A stretch of DNA of 64,000 nucleotides from JAKZRT01 sp965247915 (GCA_965247915.1 OZ252048.1:682001-746000), one strand, 5' to 3'; shown: positions 43,548 through 52,410, counted from the first letter of the stretch. Program-made: numbers and translations. Notes: generated by a model not told the origin, from the sequence alone.

Positions 43548-44329
43548 GGTTGCGCCATTGGTCCGAGCAACCAATGACGACGAGGGGCAGCGCCCCTCGC
43601 CTCGGGCGTCGCGTGCAACGCGGCGCAATCCCTCGAATTTATGTGTCGGACAAATGCCGGCGCAGCGCCCGTTTGAGCAGGTCAAGCTCGGCCCGAAGCA
43701 GGCTGACCTCGGCGCGGATGTCCTCGTCTATCGCCTCGCCCGCCAAAACTGCAATGCTCGCCAGCGCTTCGTCCGGCTCGCCGCCATTGATCAGAATGCT
43801 CTGCACCCCATCGCCGAGGGCACTCGCCGGAATTCAAAAGCCGACGCGCCAGACGCCGGGCTGGTTTTCGACCGGATCGCAGGTTACGTCCTCCAGCACC
43901 CGGTCCCGATGGGTGACCCGCAAACGCGGCGGGTCTTCGGTTGCGCCATTGGTCCGAGCAACCAATGACGACGAGGGGCAGCGCCCCTCGCCTCGGGCGT
44001 CGCGTGCAACGCGGCGCAATCCCTCGAATTTATGTGTCGGACAAATGCCGGCGCAGCGCCCGTTTGAGCAGGTCAAGCTCGGCCCGAAGCAGGCTGACCT
44101 CGGCGCGGATGTCCTCGTCTATCGCCTCGCCCGCCAAAACTGCAATGCTCGCCAGCGCTTCGTCCGGCTCGCCGCCATTGATCAGAATGCTCTGCACCCC
44201 ATCGCCGAGGGCACTCGCCGGAATTCAAAAGCCGACGCGCCAGACGCCGGGCTGGTTTTCGACCGGATCGCAGGTTACGTCCTCCAGCACCCGGTCCCGA
44301 TGGGTGACCCGCAAACGCGGCGGGTCTTC
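43548..44329. repeat. 391-bp direct tandem duplication
   Basis: Two identical 391-bp units (43548-43938 and 43939-44329) lie head-to-tail, each starting GGTTGCGCCA, and the same ten bases follow at 44330-44339. The translated frames of the two units are identical, so the duplication is recent. The unit contains the last two thirds of a small gene with an internal stop and a GC-rich hairpin region. Short homology (GGTTGCGCCA) at the ends could have mediated it. Confidence 0.93.
43639..43937 (-). pseudogene. Duplicated 3' part of small roseobacter gene
   Basis: This is the distal copy of the small gene at 44030-44392, created by the 391-bp duplication. It lacks the original start and first roughly 20 codons, and retains the internal TGA and the C-terminal helix (RAELDLLKRALRRHLSDT). 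No independent start with ribosome-binding site was recognised. Confidence 0.8.
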
Positions 44330-44392
44330 GGTTGCGCCAGTCAGCAGCCCTTCCCACAGACCGCCCGCCAGCCGGGTCTTTTCCAGCTTCAC
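44030..44392 (-). pseudogene. Small conserved hypothetical gene with internal stop, downstream of DUF6478
   Basis: The frame starts with GTG at 44392, overlapping the stop of the DUF6478 gene (GTGA), and would give about 120 residues. The N-terminal part (VKLEKTRLAGGLWEGLLTGA) and the C-terminal coiled-helix part (ALASIAVLAGEAIDEDIRAEVSLLRAELDLLKRA) are separated by an in-frame TGA at 44225-44227. A single C-to-T change from CGA (Arg) would explain the stop. The same TGA is in the duplicated copy, so the mutation came first. Function is unknown. Confidence 0.8.
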
Positions 44393-45139
44393 AATTCCGC
44401 CCTCGGGCGGCGGTACAGCGTGACATCGCGCAGGGTGATGCGGTTCTGCGCCGGTTTCTCGAAAATCAACTCGATCCAGGCCGCGCTGATCCGGCTTGCG
44501 TTGATATTGGCCTGGGCCAGATCGAATTCGGCCTCCTGCGCGGGCGCGTCCAGGTCGAGGTCGCGCACCAGACGTTCGACATTGGGCCCGTGGCGCAGGT
44601 TGAGCCGGGCAAACCCCGCCAGCGGCTTTTCGGCCTCGATCACCGCGTCCAGCCGCACGACAAACCGGCGCTTCAGGCCCTCGACCGCCGGCTCCGGCAA
44701 GTCCAGCGCCAATGACAGAAAACCGCCGCCAAAATGAAAGACCTCGACCGTCAGACCAAACGGCGCCAGGTCGGTAGGTCGGGTATTGCGGCGCTGGCGC
44801 AGCGCGATCTCGCGGTGCGGGCAGTCGTGAAAAACCTTGACCCCGCCGCCGAGATCGGCCCCGGTCGCCACCGAGGCCGCGCCACAGGTCGGGCCGCCAG
44901 GTCCAGTCGGCGCGCGCTGGCGCGCGCATGGCGTCGGCCCCGAACCGGGGCAGAATCAACCGGCCATCGGCGCGTCGCAGAACCCGGTCGATGGCGCGCC
45001 GCAAATCCCGGCCCCGACCGCGCAGCGACCGCAGTTCGTCAAGTTCCATGGCGTCAGCGGCATCGGCCGCATTCGCCCAACGCTTCAGCGCGCGCCGGTG
45101 CGCCATCCGTTCCATGAACCTCATGCCTGCTCGAGCCAT
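44389..45139 (-). pseudogene. DUF6478 family gene, frameshifted
   Basis: The 5' frame (MRFMERMAHRRALKRWANAAD ... TWRPDLWRG) and the 3' frame (VKVFHDCPHREIALRQRRNTR ... LRDVTLYRRPRAEL) together match the roseobacter DUF6478 family as I remember it. They are in different frames joined near 44880, where a few residues expected after WRG are missing. A small deletion with frameshift is therefore likely. The family has no known function. The next gene downstream, its usual partner, is also damaged, so this two-gene unit is dead. Confidence 0.7.
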
Positions 45140-45225
45140 ATGCCGTCGCCCGGACGTCGGTGATCCGGGGCGCCCCAAGTGATGCCGCAACGTTACATCA
45201 AAAGCTTTCCATCGGGCAAACCCCC

Positions 45226-45255
45226 CAATGCGCGAATATTCAATGCGCGAATATT
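45226..45255. repeat. Exact 15-bp tandem duplication upstream of DUF6478
   Basis: The unit CAATGCGCGAATATT occurs twice head-to-tail in the promoter-side gap between the lipoprotein gene and DUF6478. It doubles an AT-rich GAATATT that could touch promoter spacing. Confidence 0.93.
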
Positions 45256-45275
45256 GACGCGAAAATCGCACCCAT

Positions 45276-45920
45276 CTATTGCCGGGCGCCCTTGGCCGAC
45301 AGCCGATGGTTCCGGTTGACGGCCAAAAGCCGGTCGCCGAAAGCATCCAGCAACGCGAACCGCGCCCGCGGCGACAAGGTCTCGCGGCCCGTGGCGCGCA
45401 GCGACAGCGTGACCACAGCGCCGCCCAGGGTCACGATCCCGCGCCATGCGCCGCGCCCGCCGACCTTGTTGCGCGCGTACAGGTAAAAGGCGGTTCCCCG
45501 CGCCCGGGTCGCTAATATCTCGACCTCGTCGGCGCGCCCCCGGGCGCTGAGCTTGGCGCGTCCGGCCTCGGATCGGAAATAATCGTCCCACGCGGCGGGC
45601 GTCAGCCCGGTGGTGGTGCTGGTCGAAACGCTCGCGGTCAGCACTACCGGCAGATCGGGCTGCGGGGCCAGCGGCGCGTTGGATATGGCCGCACAGCTGC
45701 CCAACAGGACAAAGGCGCTGTCATCGCCGTTGCGGCTGGCGCGCGGGTCCACGCAAAACCCCGGCGGTCCGGCCACCACGACCAAAGCCTTGGTCACGGC
45801 CACGGCTTTGGGGGCCTCGCGCAGGGCTGTATTGTCAAGGTGTAGGCAACCCGCCAGCCCAAGCGTCAGAGCAACCGCAAACGCCGGCCTTGCGTAGGGC
45901 ATGCGCCTGCGCCTCATCAC
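45276..45920 (-). CDS. Hypothetical lipoprotein
   Basis: The 214-residue protein has a lipoprotein signal: basic MMRRRRMPYARP, hydrophobic core FAVALTLGL and lipobox LAGC with Cys near residue 25. The mature part has no recognised domain; it contains VVVAGPPGFCVDPRASRNGDDSAFVLLGSCAAIS, with two Cys residues that may pair. Its start directly follows the ilvD stop, so it is co-transcribed with ilvD. A second ATG six codons downstream is possible. Similar lipoproteins occur in related bacteria next to ilvD, but the function is unknown. Confidence 0.75.
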   Translation of the reverse strand: MMRRRRMPYARPAFAVALTLGLAGCLHLDNTALREAPKAVAVTKALVVVAGPPGFCVDPRASRNGDDSAFVLLGSCAAISNAPLAPQPDLPVVLTASVSTSTTTGLTPAAWDDYFRSEAGRAKLSARGRADEVEILATRARGTAFYLYARNKVGGRGAWRGIVTLGGAVVTLSLRATGRETLSPRARFALLDAFGDRLLAVNRNHRLSAKGARQ

Positions 45921-47654
45921 CTAAAGGTCGGCATAGACGTGGCGTTCGGCTTTCGCGCCGGGGTGGGTCGTGGCCCCGTCCCGGGTCGGCCCCACCAATT
46001 GCGCGTATTTCCACAGCGCGCCCGAGCCATAGATGGTTTCGCGCGCCCCCCCCCAGGCGGCCTTGCGCGCCGCCAGAACGTCGCCGCTGAGCGCCACCGA
46101 TATGCTGCCTTTTATTGCGTCGATGGTGATCTCGTCGCCGTCTTCCAGCAGGGCAATCGGGCCCCCGTGCGCCGCCTCGGGACCGACATGGCCGACGCAG
46201 AACCCGCGTGTAGCACCCGAAAACCGCCCGTCGGTGATCAGCGCCACTTTCTTGCCCATGCCCTGACCGGAAAGTGCGGCGGTGGTTGCCAGCATCTCGC
46301 GCATGCCGGGGCCGCCCGCCGGGCCTTCGTTGCGGATCACCAGAACCTCGCCTTGCGCGTACTCGCGGTTCTGCACCGCCGCAAACGCGTCTTCCTCGCA
46401 CTCAAAGACCCGCGCCGGGCCGGTGAATACCTGATGCTCGGGCGCAATGCCCGCGACCTTCACAATCGCCCCATCAGGTGCCAGATTGCCCTTCAGCCCG
46501 ACCACCCCGCCGGTGGCCGTGATCGGCGTGGCCGAGGGGTAAATCACTTTGCCGTCGGCCTTGCGGGTGATCTTGTCCAGTTCCTCGCCGATGCTGTGTC
46601 CGGTGGCGGTCATGCAATCTTCGTGCATCAACCCCGCCTTGCGCAGTTCCTTCATCACCACCGGCACCCCACCGGCCTCGTAAAGGTCCTTGGCCACGTA
46701 TGTGCCGCCGGGTTTCAGATCGACGAAATAGGGCGTGTCGCGGAAAATCGCGCAGACATCATCGAGGTTGAATTCGATCCCGGCCTCGTGGGCAATCGCC
46801 GGCAGGTGCAGCCCGGCATTGGTCGAGCCGCCGGTGCAGGCCACCACCCGCGCCGCGTTTTGCAAGGACTTCAACGTCACCACGTCCCGCGCCCGGATGC
46901 GCTTTTCCAGCAGGTTCATCACTGCCCGCCCCGAGGCCTCGCCGTAAGCGTCACGGGACTCGTAGGGCGCAGGCGCGCCTGACGAATTGGGCAGCGCCAG
47001 ACCGATGGCCTCGGACACGCAGGCCATGGTGTTGGCGGTGAACTGGCCGCCGCAGGCCCCCGCCGAAGGGCAGGCCACGCGCTCCAGTATCTCCAGTTCC
47101 GCATCCGAATACTCACCGGCCTGATGGCGGCCCACGGCCTCGAACACATCCTGCACGGTGACGTCCTGCCCGTTTAGCCGCCCGGGCAGTATCGACCCGC
47201 CGTACATAAAAACCGATGGCACGTTCAGCCGCACCATGGCCATCATCATCCCCGGCAGGCTTTTGTCGCACCCTGCAAGCCCGACAATCGCGTCATAGCA
47301 ATGGCCGCGCATGGTCAGTTCGACGGTGTCGGCAATCGCCTCGCGGCTGGCCAGGCTCGACCGCATCCCCTCGTGCCCCATGGCGATGCCGTCGGTCACG
47401 GTGATGGTGGTGAACTCGCGCGGGGTGCCATGCGCCTCCTTGACCCCTATCTTCACCGCCTGCGCCTGCCGGTTGAGCGAGATGTTGCAGGGCGCCGCCT
47501 CGTTCCAACAGGTTGCCACGCCGACCAGCGGCTGATGAATCTCGGCCTCGGTCATGCCCATCGCGTAGTAATACGACCGATGCGGCGCGCGGGCCGACCC
47601 TTCGGTCACATGCCGGCTGGGCAGTTTCGACTTGTCGAAGCGGTGGTTTCGCAT
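45921..47654 (-). CDS. ilvD: Dihydroxy-acid dehydratase (IlvD)
   Basis: The 577-residue Fe-S dehydratase makes the 2-keto acids that precede valine and isoleucine and also serves pantothenate synthesis. It has the IlvD/Edd pattern: GVATCWNEAAPCNISL, VGLAGCDKSLPGMMMAM, CPSAGACGGQFTANTMACVSEAIGLALP, and the C-terminal ALITDGRFSGATRGFCVGHVGPEA. Cluster cysteines at the three C-containing motifs are present. The upstream 200 bp would hold its promoter. Confidence 0.94.
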   Translation of the reverse strand: MRNHRFDKSKLPSRHVTEGSARAPHRSYYYAMGMTEAEIHQPLVGVATCWNEAAPCNISLNRQAQAVKIGVKEAHGTPREFTTITVTDGIAMGHEGMRSSLASREAIADTVELTMRGHCYDAIVGLAGCDKSLPGMMMAMVRLNVPSVFMYGGSILPGRLNGQDVTVQDVFEAVGRHQAGEYSDAELEILERVACPSAGACGGQFTANTMACVSEAIGLALPNSSGAPAPYESRDAYGEASGRAVMNLLEKRIRARDVVTLKSLQNAARVVACTGGSTNAGLHLPAIAHEAGIEFNLDDVCAIFRDTPYFVDLKPGGTYVAKDLYEAGGVPVVMKELRKAGLMHEDCMTATGHSIGEELDKITRKADGKVIYPSATPITATGGVVGLKGNLAPDGAIVKVAGIAPEHQVFTGPARVFECEEDAFAAVQNREYAQGEVLVIRNEGPAGGPGMREMLATTAALSGQGMGKKVALITDGRFSGATRGFCVGHVGPEAAHGGPIALLEDGDEITIDAIKGSISVALSGDVLAARKAAWGGARETIYGSGALWKYAQLVGPTRDGATTHPGAKAERHVYADL

Positions 47655-47855
47655 GGGGGGTCTCCGGGGACGGCGTCGGAACGGGAATAGACGCGGCCCG
47701 GGGGCGAGGCAAGCGGGATTGGAAGGTTGGCTGGTGATTGCACCCGGTGACCTCTAGGAGCGATCATCTGAGCTGCACTGGGCGAAACCAAAAAAAGCAT
47801 GTGCCGAGAAAATGATAGTGCCAACATGCCCAAGAAGTCCGAAGTATGAGTGAAG

Positions 47856-48059
47856 CTAGCCAGTACTTTCGCTTGTGCCTGGCTTGTCATCTGACAGATA
47901 CGACTCCGACAACGAAAACTCTGTACGAATGAAGTGTCGCGCTAAAGCATGCATAACTTCAGCCGCGATTATCAATCGTCGACGTTCCGACGATGCGTCG
48001 GCATCTGACGGGTAATCGCCTGAAGCGTGTGCGGTTGCCACCCAACAGTTTTCATAGAA
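47856..48059 (-). pseudogene. 3' end of an IS-split gene
   Basis: This segment continues the frame of 49570-50070 once the 1510-bp IS copy and one copy of the target duplication are removed: KYIYE on the far side joins NCWVATAHASGDYPSD here without frame change. It encodes the last roughly 67 residues (ending LSDDKPGTSESTG), which are polar and helical. The gene thus originally ended about 200 bp upstream of ilvD. Confidence 0.85.
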
Positions 48060-48132
48060 TGTCCGTCGTCATATAAAATGGGACATCAGAGCGGTTTGAG
48101 TTTTGGAGGCTCTGGTTCGTTTGTGTGATTGA

Positions 48133-49113
48133 TTATGCCGCGAGTTTTTGATGTTGCAAGCGGCGTTGTCGGATTGTCAGTTTCTTGATCTTTTCCCTTT
48201 CTCTGATGATGGCCTTGCCGCGCCCGAAGTAGACGTCGGCGGGTGTGACGTTGTTCAGGCTCTCGTGGTAGCGCTGGTTGTTGTAGTAATCGACGAAGGC
48301 CCCGATCTGGCGTTTAAGATCGCCGGGCAGATAGTAGTTTTCCAGCAAAACCCGGTTCTTCATCGTCTGATGCCAGCGCTCGATCTTCCCCTGGGTTTGC
48401 GGATGGAACGGCGCACCGCGAACGTGGTCCATCTGTCGATCCTCGAGCCATTCGGCCAGGTCGCCAGAGATGTAGCAAGAGCCGTTATCGCTCAGCAGAC
48501 GGGGCTTGTGTCTCACAACCGCCTGATCACAACCTGACGCCGCCAGGGCCAGCTCAATCGTCGCCGCCACGTCCTCGGCCCGCATGTTTGTGCAGAGCTT
48601 CCAGGCGATGATGTAGCGGCTGTAATCGTCCAGGATCGTGCTGAGATAATACCAACCCCAGCCAATGATCCTGAAGTAGGTGAAGTCGGTTTGCCACATC
48701 TGGTTGATAGCGGTGGTTTTGTCCGTGAACTCGTCGGCAGCTTTGATCACAACATAGTCGGGCGCGGTGATCAGATCAGCTTCCTTCAGAAAGCGGTAAA
48801 CCGATGATTCAGAGATAAAATACTGCTTCTCATCGGTATACTTTACCGCCAGTTCCCGGGTCGTCAGCGCCTCGTGCTCCAGTGCAAATTCAATCAGATC
48901 GTCTCGCCGATCTTGGGGAATGCGGTTCCAGACCGACTTTGGGCAGGGTGAGCGATCCGCCAGGGCGTCAAAGCCGCCTTCGACATAGCGGTCATACCAT
49001 CGGTAGAATGTGGTGCGCGGAATGCCCAGCATATCCAAGGTTTGCTTCGCAGGCAGATGGGACCCCTCAACGGTGCGGATGATTTCCAACTTCTCTGACG
49101 CTGGATACCTCAT
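48133..49113 (-). CDS. IS3-family transposase OrfB (copy B)
   Basis: The protein is the same as in the copies at 13-993 and 53110-54090: 326 residues with DDE motif residues in QTDFTYF, LSDNGSCY and KIERWHQ. The ATG overlaps the orfA stop. The frame is open about 24 codons further upstream, through a seven-A run in orfA, which would permit an OrfAB fusion by frameshifting. Confidence 0.94.
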   Translation of the reverse strand: MRYPASEKLEIIRTVEGSHLPAKQTLDMLGIPRTTFYRWYDRYVEGGFDALADRSPCPKSVWNRIPQDRRDDLIEFALEHEALTTRELAVKYTDEKQYFISESSVYRFLKEADLITAPDYVVIKAADEFTDKTTAINQMWQTDFTYFRIIGWGWYYLSTILDDYSRYIIAWKLCTNMRAEDVAATIELALAASGCDQAVVRHKPRLLSDNGSCYISGDLAEWLEDRQMDHVRGAPFHPQTQGKIERWHQTMKNRVLLENYYLPGDLKRQIGAFVDYYNNQRYHESLNNVTPADVYFGRGKAIIREREKIKKLTIRQRRLQHQKLAA

Positions 49114-49484
49114 TCCTCGTATCCCCCATCCCCTGTCATGCTTTTTTTGAGCAGACGGTTTTCCAGGATCAAGTCGGCCACACATTCTTTCAATGCCAAG
49201 GCCTCAGAACGTAGCTCCTTCACCTCGGGTGACGTCGCCTGACGCGCCGTATCGCCGGACAGACGGCGTTTCCCTGCTTCGGGGAACTCCTTGGACCAGC
49301 TGTAATACAGACTCTCTGAGATGCCCTCGCGGCGACACAGTGCTGAGATGCTTTCCTCGCCCCGAAGACCCGCCAAAACAATGCGGATCTTCTCCTCGGC
49401 TGAATACGTTTGCCGGGTCTTGCGGCGGATGGTTTTGACCAGCCTGTCAGCCGAGGCTTTGCTGGTTCCGGATTGCTTGTTCAT
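49110..49484 (-). CDS. IS3-family transposase OrfA (copy B)
   Basis: The 124-residue protein has a helix-turn-helix of the HTH_Tnp_1 type (KIRIVLAGLRGEESISALCRREGISESLYYSWSKEF) and a C-terminal leucine-zipper-like helix (LRSEALALKECVADLILENRLLKK). AAGGAG lies six bases before the ATG. It binds the element ends and, fused to OrfB, forms the transposase. Confidence 0.94.
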   Translation of the reverse strand: MNKQSGTSKASADRLVKTIRRKTRQTYSAEEKIRIVLAGLRGEESISALCRREGISESLYYSWSKEFPEAGKRRLSGDTARQATSPEVKELRSEALALKECVADLILENRLLKKSMTGDGGYEE

Positions 49485-49569
49485 CTTCACTCCTTGACGG
49501 TTGCGATGAACCAGAAATCCTCCTGATGCTAAACCCTCATATCTGTCCCAAAGGCGCTGACGTCAGACA

Positions 49570-50070
49570 TTCATAGATGTATTTTTCGACACTTTTGGAA
49601 TGCCGATCTACGTTGAATTGTTCAAGCATCTTGGGGTTTAGCGAGACACATGCATGCGGAAAATATTTTGAAATCCAACCTTTGGTCAGATTTTCCTCAC
49701 CACGCTGAACTCTGTTTCTGTTTTCAAAAACCTTGAAGAAACTTAGCACTTCACAGCTGACAATACCGGCTTCGCGCGCGTTCAGCCCTTCGCGGAAATA
49801 GGCCAACCGTTGGAGTAAATCCTCATCTTCTGGAAGAGTTCTATTGAAGTACCAATGCCACGCGATGGTCGACGACAAATCTCTTCGTGGCACAGGTACG
49901 GGCACGGGATTTCCAGACCAACCTCCTTGTAAGATCGCAGGTTTGTCATCACACCAACTCAAAAGGCTGAGAAACCGATTGATCAATGTCCGCGCATCTT
50001 CTGCCGACAAGTGCTCGTTTGCGAGGTCAATGCTGATCGAGTCCGAATTCTCTTTGGTCTTTGGAAAAAG
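49570..50070 (-). pseudogene. Central part of an IS-split hypothetical gene
   Basis: The frame encodes about 167 residues (PKTKENSDSISIDLANEHLS ... SWCDDKPAILQGGWSGNPVPV ... NPKMLEQFNVDRHSKSVEKYIYE). It is cut on the C-terminal side by IS copy B and on the N-terminal side by the IS21-family element. With 47856-48059 it makes a protein of over 230 residues. It resembles hypothetical proteins sometimes named MauJ-like, but I am not certain of the family. The lower GC content than the neighbouring operons suggests acquired DNA. Confidence 0.78.
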
Positions 50071-50185
50071 TGTGAATCGGCATGCAAAACTGACCCACTT
50101 AGGTGGGTTATGATCGTTTAAAATTGACCCTCTTGTTTTGTTAACGTCCGCGCGTATTGGCGCGGAGAATGAGCAGGTGATATTG

Positions 50186-51682
50186 ATGGAAAGTGCAGCG
50201 AAGATCCGTCGCATGGTTTTGCGTGATGGGCGAAGTATTAGATCTGTGGGCCGGGAGACGGGATTGTCGCGGAACACGATCAGGAAGTATCTGAAGGACA
50301 GCTCGCCTCCGAGCTACCATCGTCAGGTTGATCCAGTTCGGCACAAATTGTGTGACTATGAAGAGCGGCTCCAAACCTTGTTTGAGCAGGACCTGAAGCG
50401 CCCTCGCCGAGAACGTCGGACAGGGGTGAAGCTTTATGAGCAGCTGGTTTTGGAAGGATATACGGGGTCGTATTCGCCAGTTCAGCGTTTTGTTCGAGAC
50501 CTGAAACGCACGGGTTTGAGGTCAGGAGATGCGTTCATTCCGTTGCAGTTCCAGTCTGGCGATGCGCTGCAGTTTGACTGGAGCGAAGAACATGTCGTCT
50601 TGGGCGGAATTGCCCAGAAGGTGAAGATTGCCCACTTCCGTCTGTGCCACAGCCGCAAGCCCTTTGTTGTGGCCTACCCCGGGGAACCTCAAGAGATGGT
50701 GCTTGACGCTTTCGTGAGAGCGTTGACCTTTTATGGCGGGGTTCCGCGCCGTGTGATCATCGATAATCCCAAGACAATGGTGACCTATGTATCGCGCTCG
50801 AAAGACCGGATCTTTCACCCACGCTTTCTGGCCTTGATGAACCACTATGTCATGGAACCGGTGGCCTGCACGCCCGCGTCGGGCTGGGAAAAGGGTCAGG
50901 TCGAAAACCAGGTGCAGTTTTTGCGCAGTCGGCTGTTCACGCCCAAACTGGCTTTTGATGATTTGGAGGGCCTGAATGCCTGGCTGTATCTGCAATGTGA
51001 TGCCCTTGGATCACGCCCCCATCCAGAGCGACAGGATCAGACAGTTGATGCTGTCTTTGCTGCAGAACAGGCTGAACTGCGCCCTCTCGGCCGCCCTTTT
51101 GATGGCTATGTTGAGAAGGCCGTTCGGGTGCGCTCTACTTGCCTGGTTCAATATGACAGCAACCGCTACAGCGTTCCGGCCTGTTTTGCTGGAAACCATG
51201 TCTCGTTGCGGGCCTATGCCGGTTGCGTCAAAGTGGTTGCAGGTCAAGATGTGATCGCCGAGCACAAACGTCACTTTACCCGTAATATCAGTTACTTTGA
51301 GCCCTGGCATTATGTCCCTTTGCTGGTACGCAAGCCCGGAGCCCTACGTGATGGCGCGCCCTTTGTGGATTGGCACCTGCCAGATGCCATGCACCAGATC
51401 AGGGTGCATTACATGAAGGGCAAAGGTGGAGATCGGGAGTTTGTAGACCTTCTTATGCTGGCGCAAGACCACGGGATTGACGTTGTGGAAACGGCCTGTG
51501 ATCTGGCTGTCGCGCAAAACACCCTACGCTTGCCTGCCGTCATCAACTTGATCAATCAGTTGGTCGAACCGATCATCCCCCCACTGGCACAAAGCTATGA
51601 CTATCCCATGCTGACGATGCGCCCGGAGGCCAACTGCAAACGATATGAGACATTGTGCGCCCGCCGAGAGATGACAGCATGA
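50186..51682 (+). CDS. istA: IS21-family transposase IstA
   Basis: The 498-residue transposase has an N-terminal helix-turn-helix (MESAAKIRRMVLRDGRSIRSVGRETGLSRNTIRKYL) and an rve/DDE core (FDWSEEHVVLGG, RRVIIDNPKTMV, then the Glu region GWEKGQVENQVQFLR). The Mu-transposase-like C-terminal domain follows. I chose the ATG at 50186 with AGGTGA upstream; an earlier in-frame ATG lies in the element end. The gene overlaps istB by four bases. Confidence 0.94.
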   Translation: MESAAKIRRMVLRDGRSIRSVGRETGLSRNTIRKYLKDSSPPSYHRQVDPVRHKLCDYEERLQTLFEQDLKRPRRERRTGVKLYEQLVLEGYTGSYSPVQRFVRDLKRTGLRSGDAFIPLQFQSGDALQFDWSEEHVVLGGIAQKVKIAHFRLCHSRKPFVVAYPGEPQEMVLDAFVRALTFYGGVPRRVIIDNPKTMVTYVSRSKDRIFHPRFLALMNHYVMEPVACTPASGWEKGQVENQVQFLRSRLFTPKLAFDDLEGLNAWLYLQCDALGSRPHPERQDQTVDAVFAAEQAELRPLGRPFDGYVEKAVRVRSTCLVQYDSNRYSVPACFAGNHVSLRAYAGCVKVVAGQDVIAEHKRHFTRNISYFEPWHYVPLLVRKPGALRDGAPFVDWHLPDAMHQIRVHYMKGKGGDREFVDLLMLAQDHGIDVVETACDLAVAQNTLRLPAVINLINQLVEPIIPPLAQSYDYPMLTMRPEANCKRYETLCARREMTA

Positions 51683-52410
51683 ATGCCCTCATTGATCAAT
51701 TGGCTGGCCTTAGATTGCATGGAATGGCAGCTTGCGCACATGATTTGCTGTCCGCGCGCAAGTCGCCGAGCCTGACCACTGCGATAAAACAACTGATCGA
51801 CGCTGAGACCGTAGAACGTCAGGTCCGCTCAATCGAGTATCAAATGCGGATTGCAAAGTTCCCGCATCACAAGGATTTTGCCACCTTCGATTACAGCGCA
51901 GCCGCTGTTACTCAGGCTCGGATCGATCCCTTCTGCTCCGGACAGTTCACCCAAGACGCCCACAACCTCATTTTGGTGGGCGGAACTGGCACAGGCAAAA
52001 CCCACATCGCCATTGCTCTGGGAACCACATTGATCAATCAGGGCAAAAAGGCCCGCTTCTTCAATGCTGTGGATCTGATCAACGCCCTGATCAGGGAGCA
52101 GGCCGAGGGTAATGTCGGGAAGATCATCCGGCAACTGACGCCACTGGATTGCGTCATTATTGATGAGCTGGGTTACATCCCGTTCCCAAAGTCCGGCGGC
52201 GCGCTGCTGTTCCATCTGATAAGCAAACTCTACGAGAAAACCAGCGTCATCATCACCACCAACCTGGAGTTCGGTGAATGGGTCTCCGTCTTCGGCGATC
52301 CCAAGATGACAACCGCGCTCCTCGACAGGGTGACACATCATTGCTCCATAATCGAAACCGGAAACACATCCTACCGGTTCGCTCAGAGTAAAAGGGCCCG
52401 AAAACAATAA
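51679..52410 (+). CDS. istB: IS21-family helper ATPase IstB
   Basis: The 243-residue AAA+ ATPase assists IstA in target choice. It has Walker A GGTGTGKTHIAIALG, Walker B CVIIDELGYIPF, and the sensor segment TSVIITTNLEFGEW, the DnaC/IstB pattern. The ATG overlaps the istA stop (ATGA). The full length suggests an active element. Confidence 0.94.
   Translation: MNALIDQLAGLRLHGMAACAHDLLSARKSPSLTTAIKQLIDAETVERQVRSIEYQMRIAKFPHHKDFATFDYSAAAVTQARIDPFCSGQFTQDAHNLILVGGTGTGKTHIAIALGTTLINQGKKARFFNAVDLINALIREQAEGNVGKIIRQLTPLDCVIIDELGYIPFPKSGGALLFHLISKLYEKTSVIITTNLEFGEWVSVFGDPKMTTALLDRVTHHCSIIETGNTSYRFAQSKRARKQ

Larger units (their letters stand above)
48060..49569 (-). mobile_element. IS3-family element, copy B (complete, 1510 bp)
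   Basis: The element is bounded by imperfect 26-bp inverted repeats beginning TGTC (17 of 26 matching; TGTCCGTCGTCA at one end, TGTCTGACGTCA at the other). It contains orfA and orfB. The 8-bp sequence TTCATAGA occurs at 48051-48058 and 49570-49577 as a direct repeat around it, one base off the tip on one side. The interrupted frame is restored by removing element plus one repeat, so this is a clean insertion. Confidence 0.95.

Noticed and set aside
44225..44227. UGA as a selenocysteine codon in the small DUF6478-partner gene
   Set aside because: The flanking residues (VGF / IPASAL) do not resemble a redox site, no SECIS-like stem directly follows, the neighbouring gene is also broken, and a CGA-to-TGA change explains it.
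43548..44329. Long plus-strand frames of about 140-395 codons through the duplication
   Set aside because: They are high-GC antisense frames that repeat with the duplication, have no family resemblance, and lie opposite the recognisable small gene and DUF6478.
43548..44339. CRISPR-like repeat array
   Set aside because: Only two adjacent units exist, without spacers, and the unit is 391 bp.
1..49569. A 47-kb composite catabolic transposon bounded by IS copies A and B
   Set aside because: The enclosed DNA includes housekeeping genes (ilvD, mrp, tup), copy B sits in its own target with matching direct repeats and restores a local gene, and copy A abuts another IS. The IS copies look like independent insertions.
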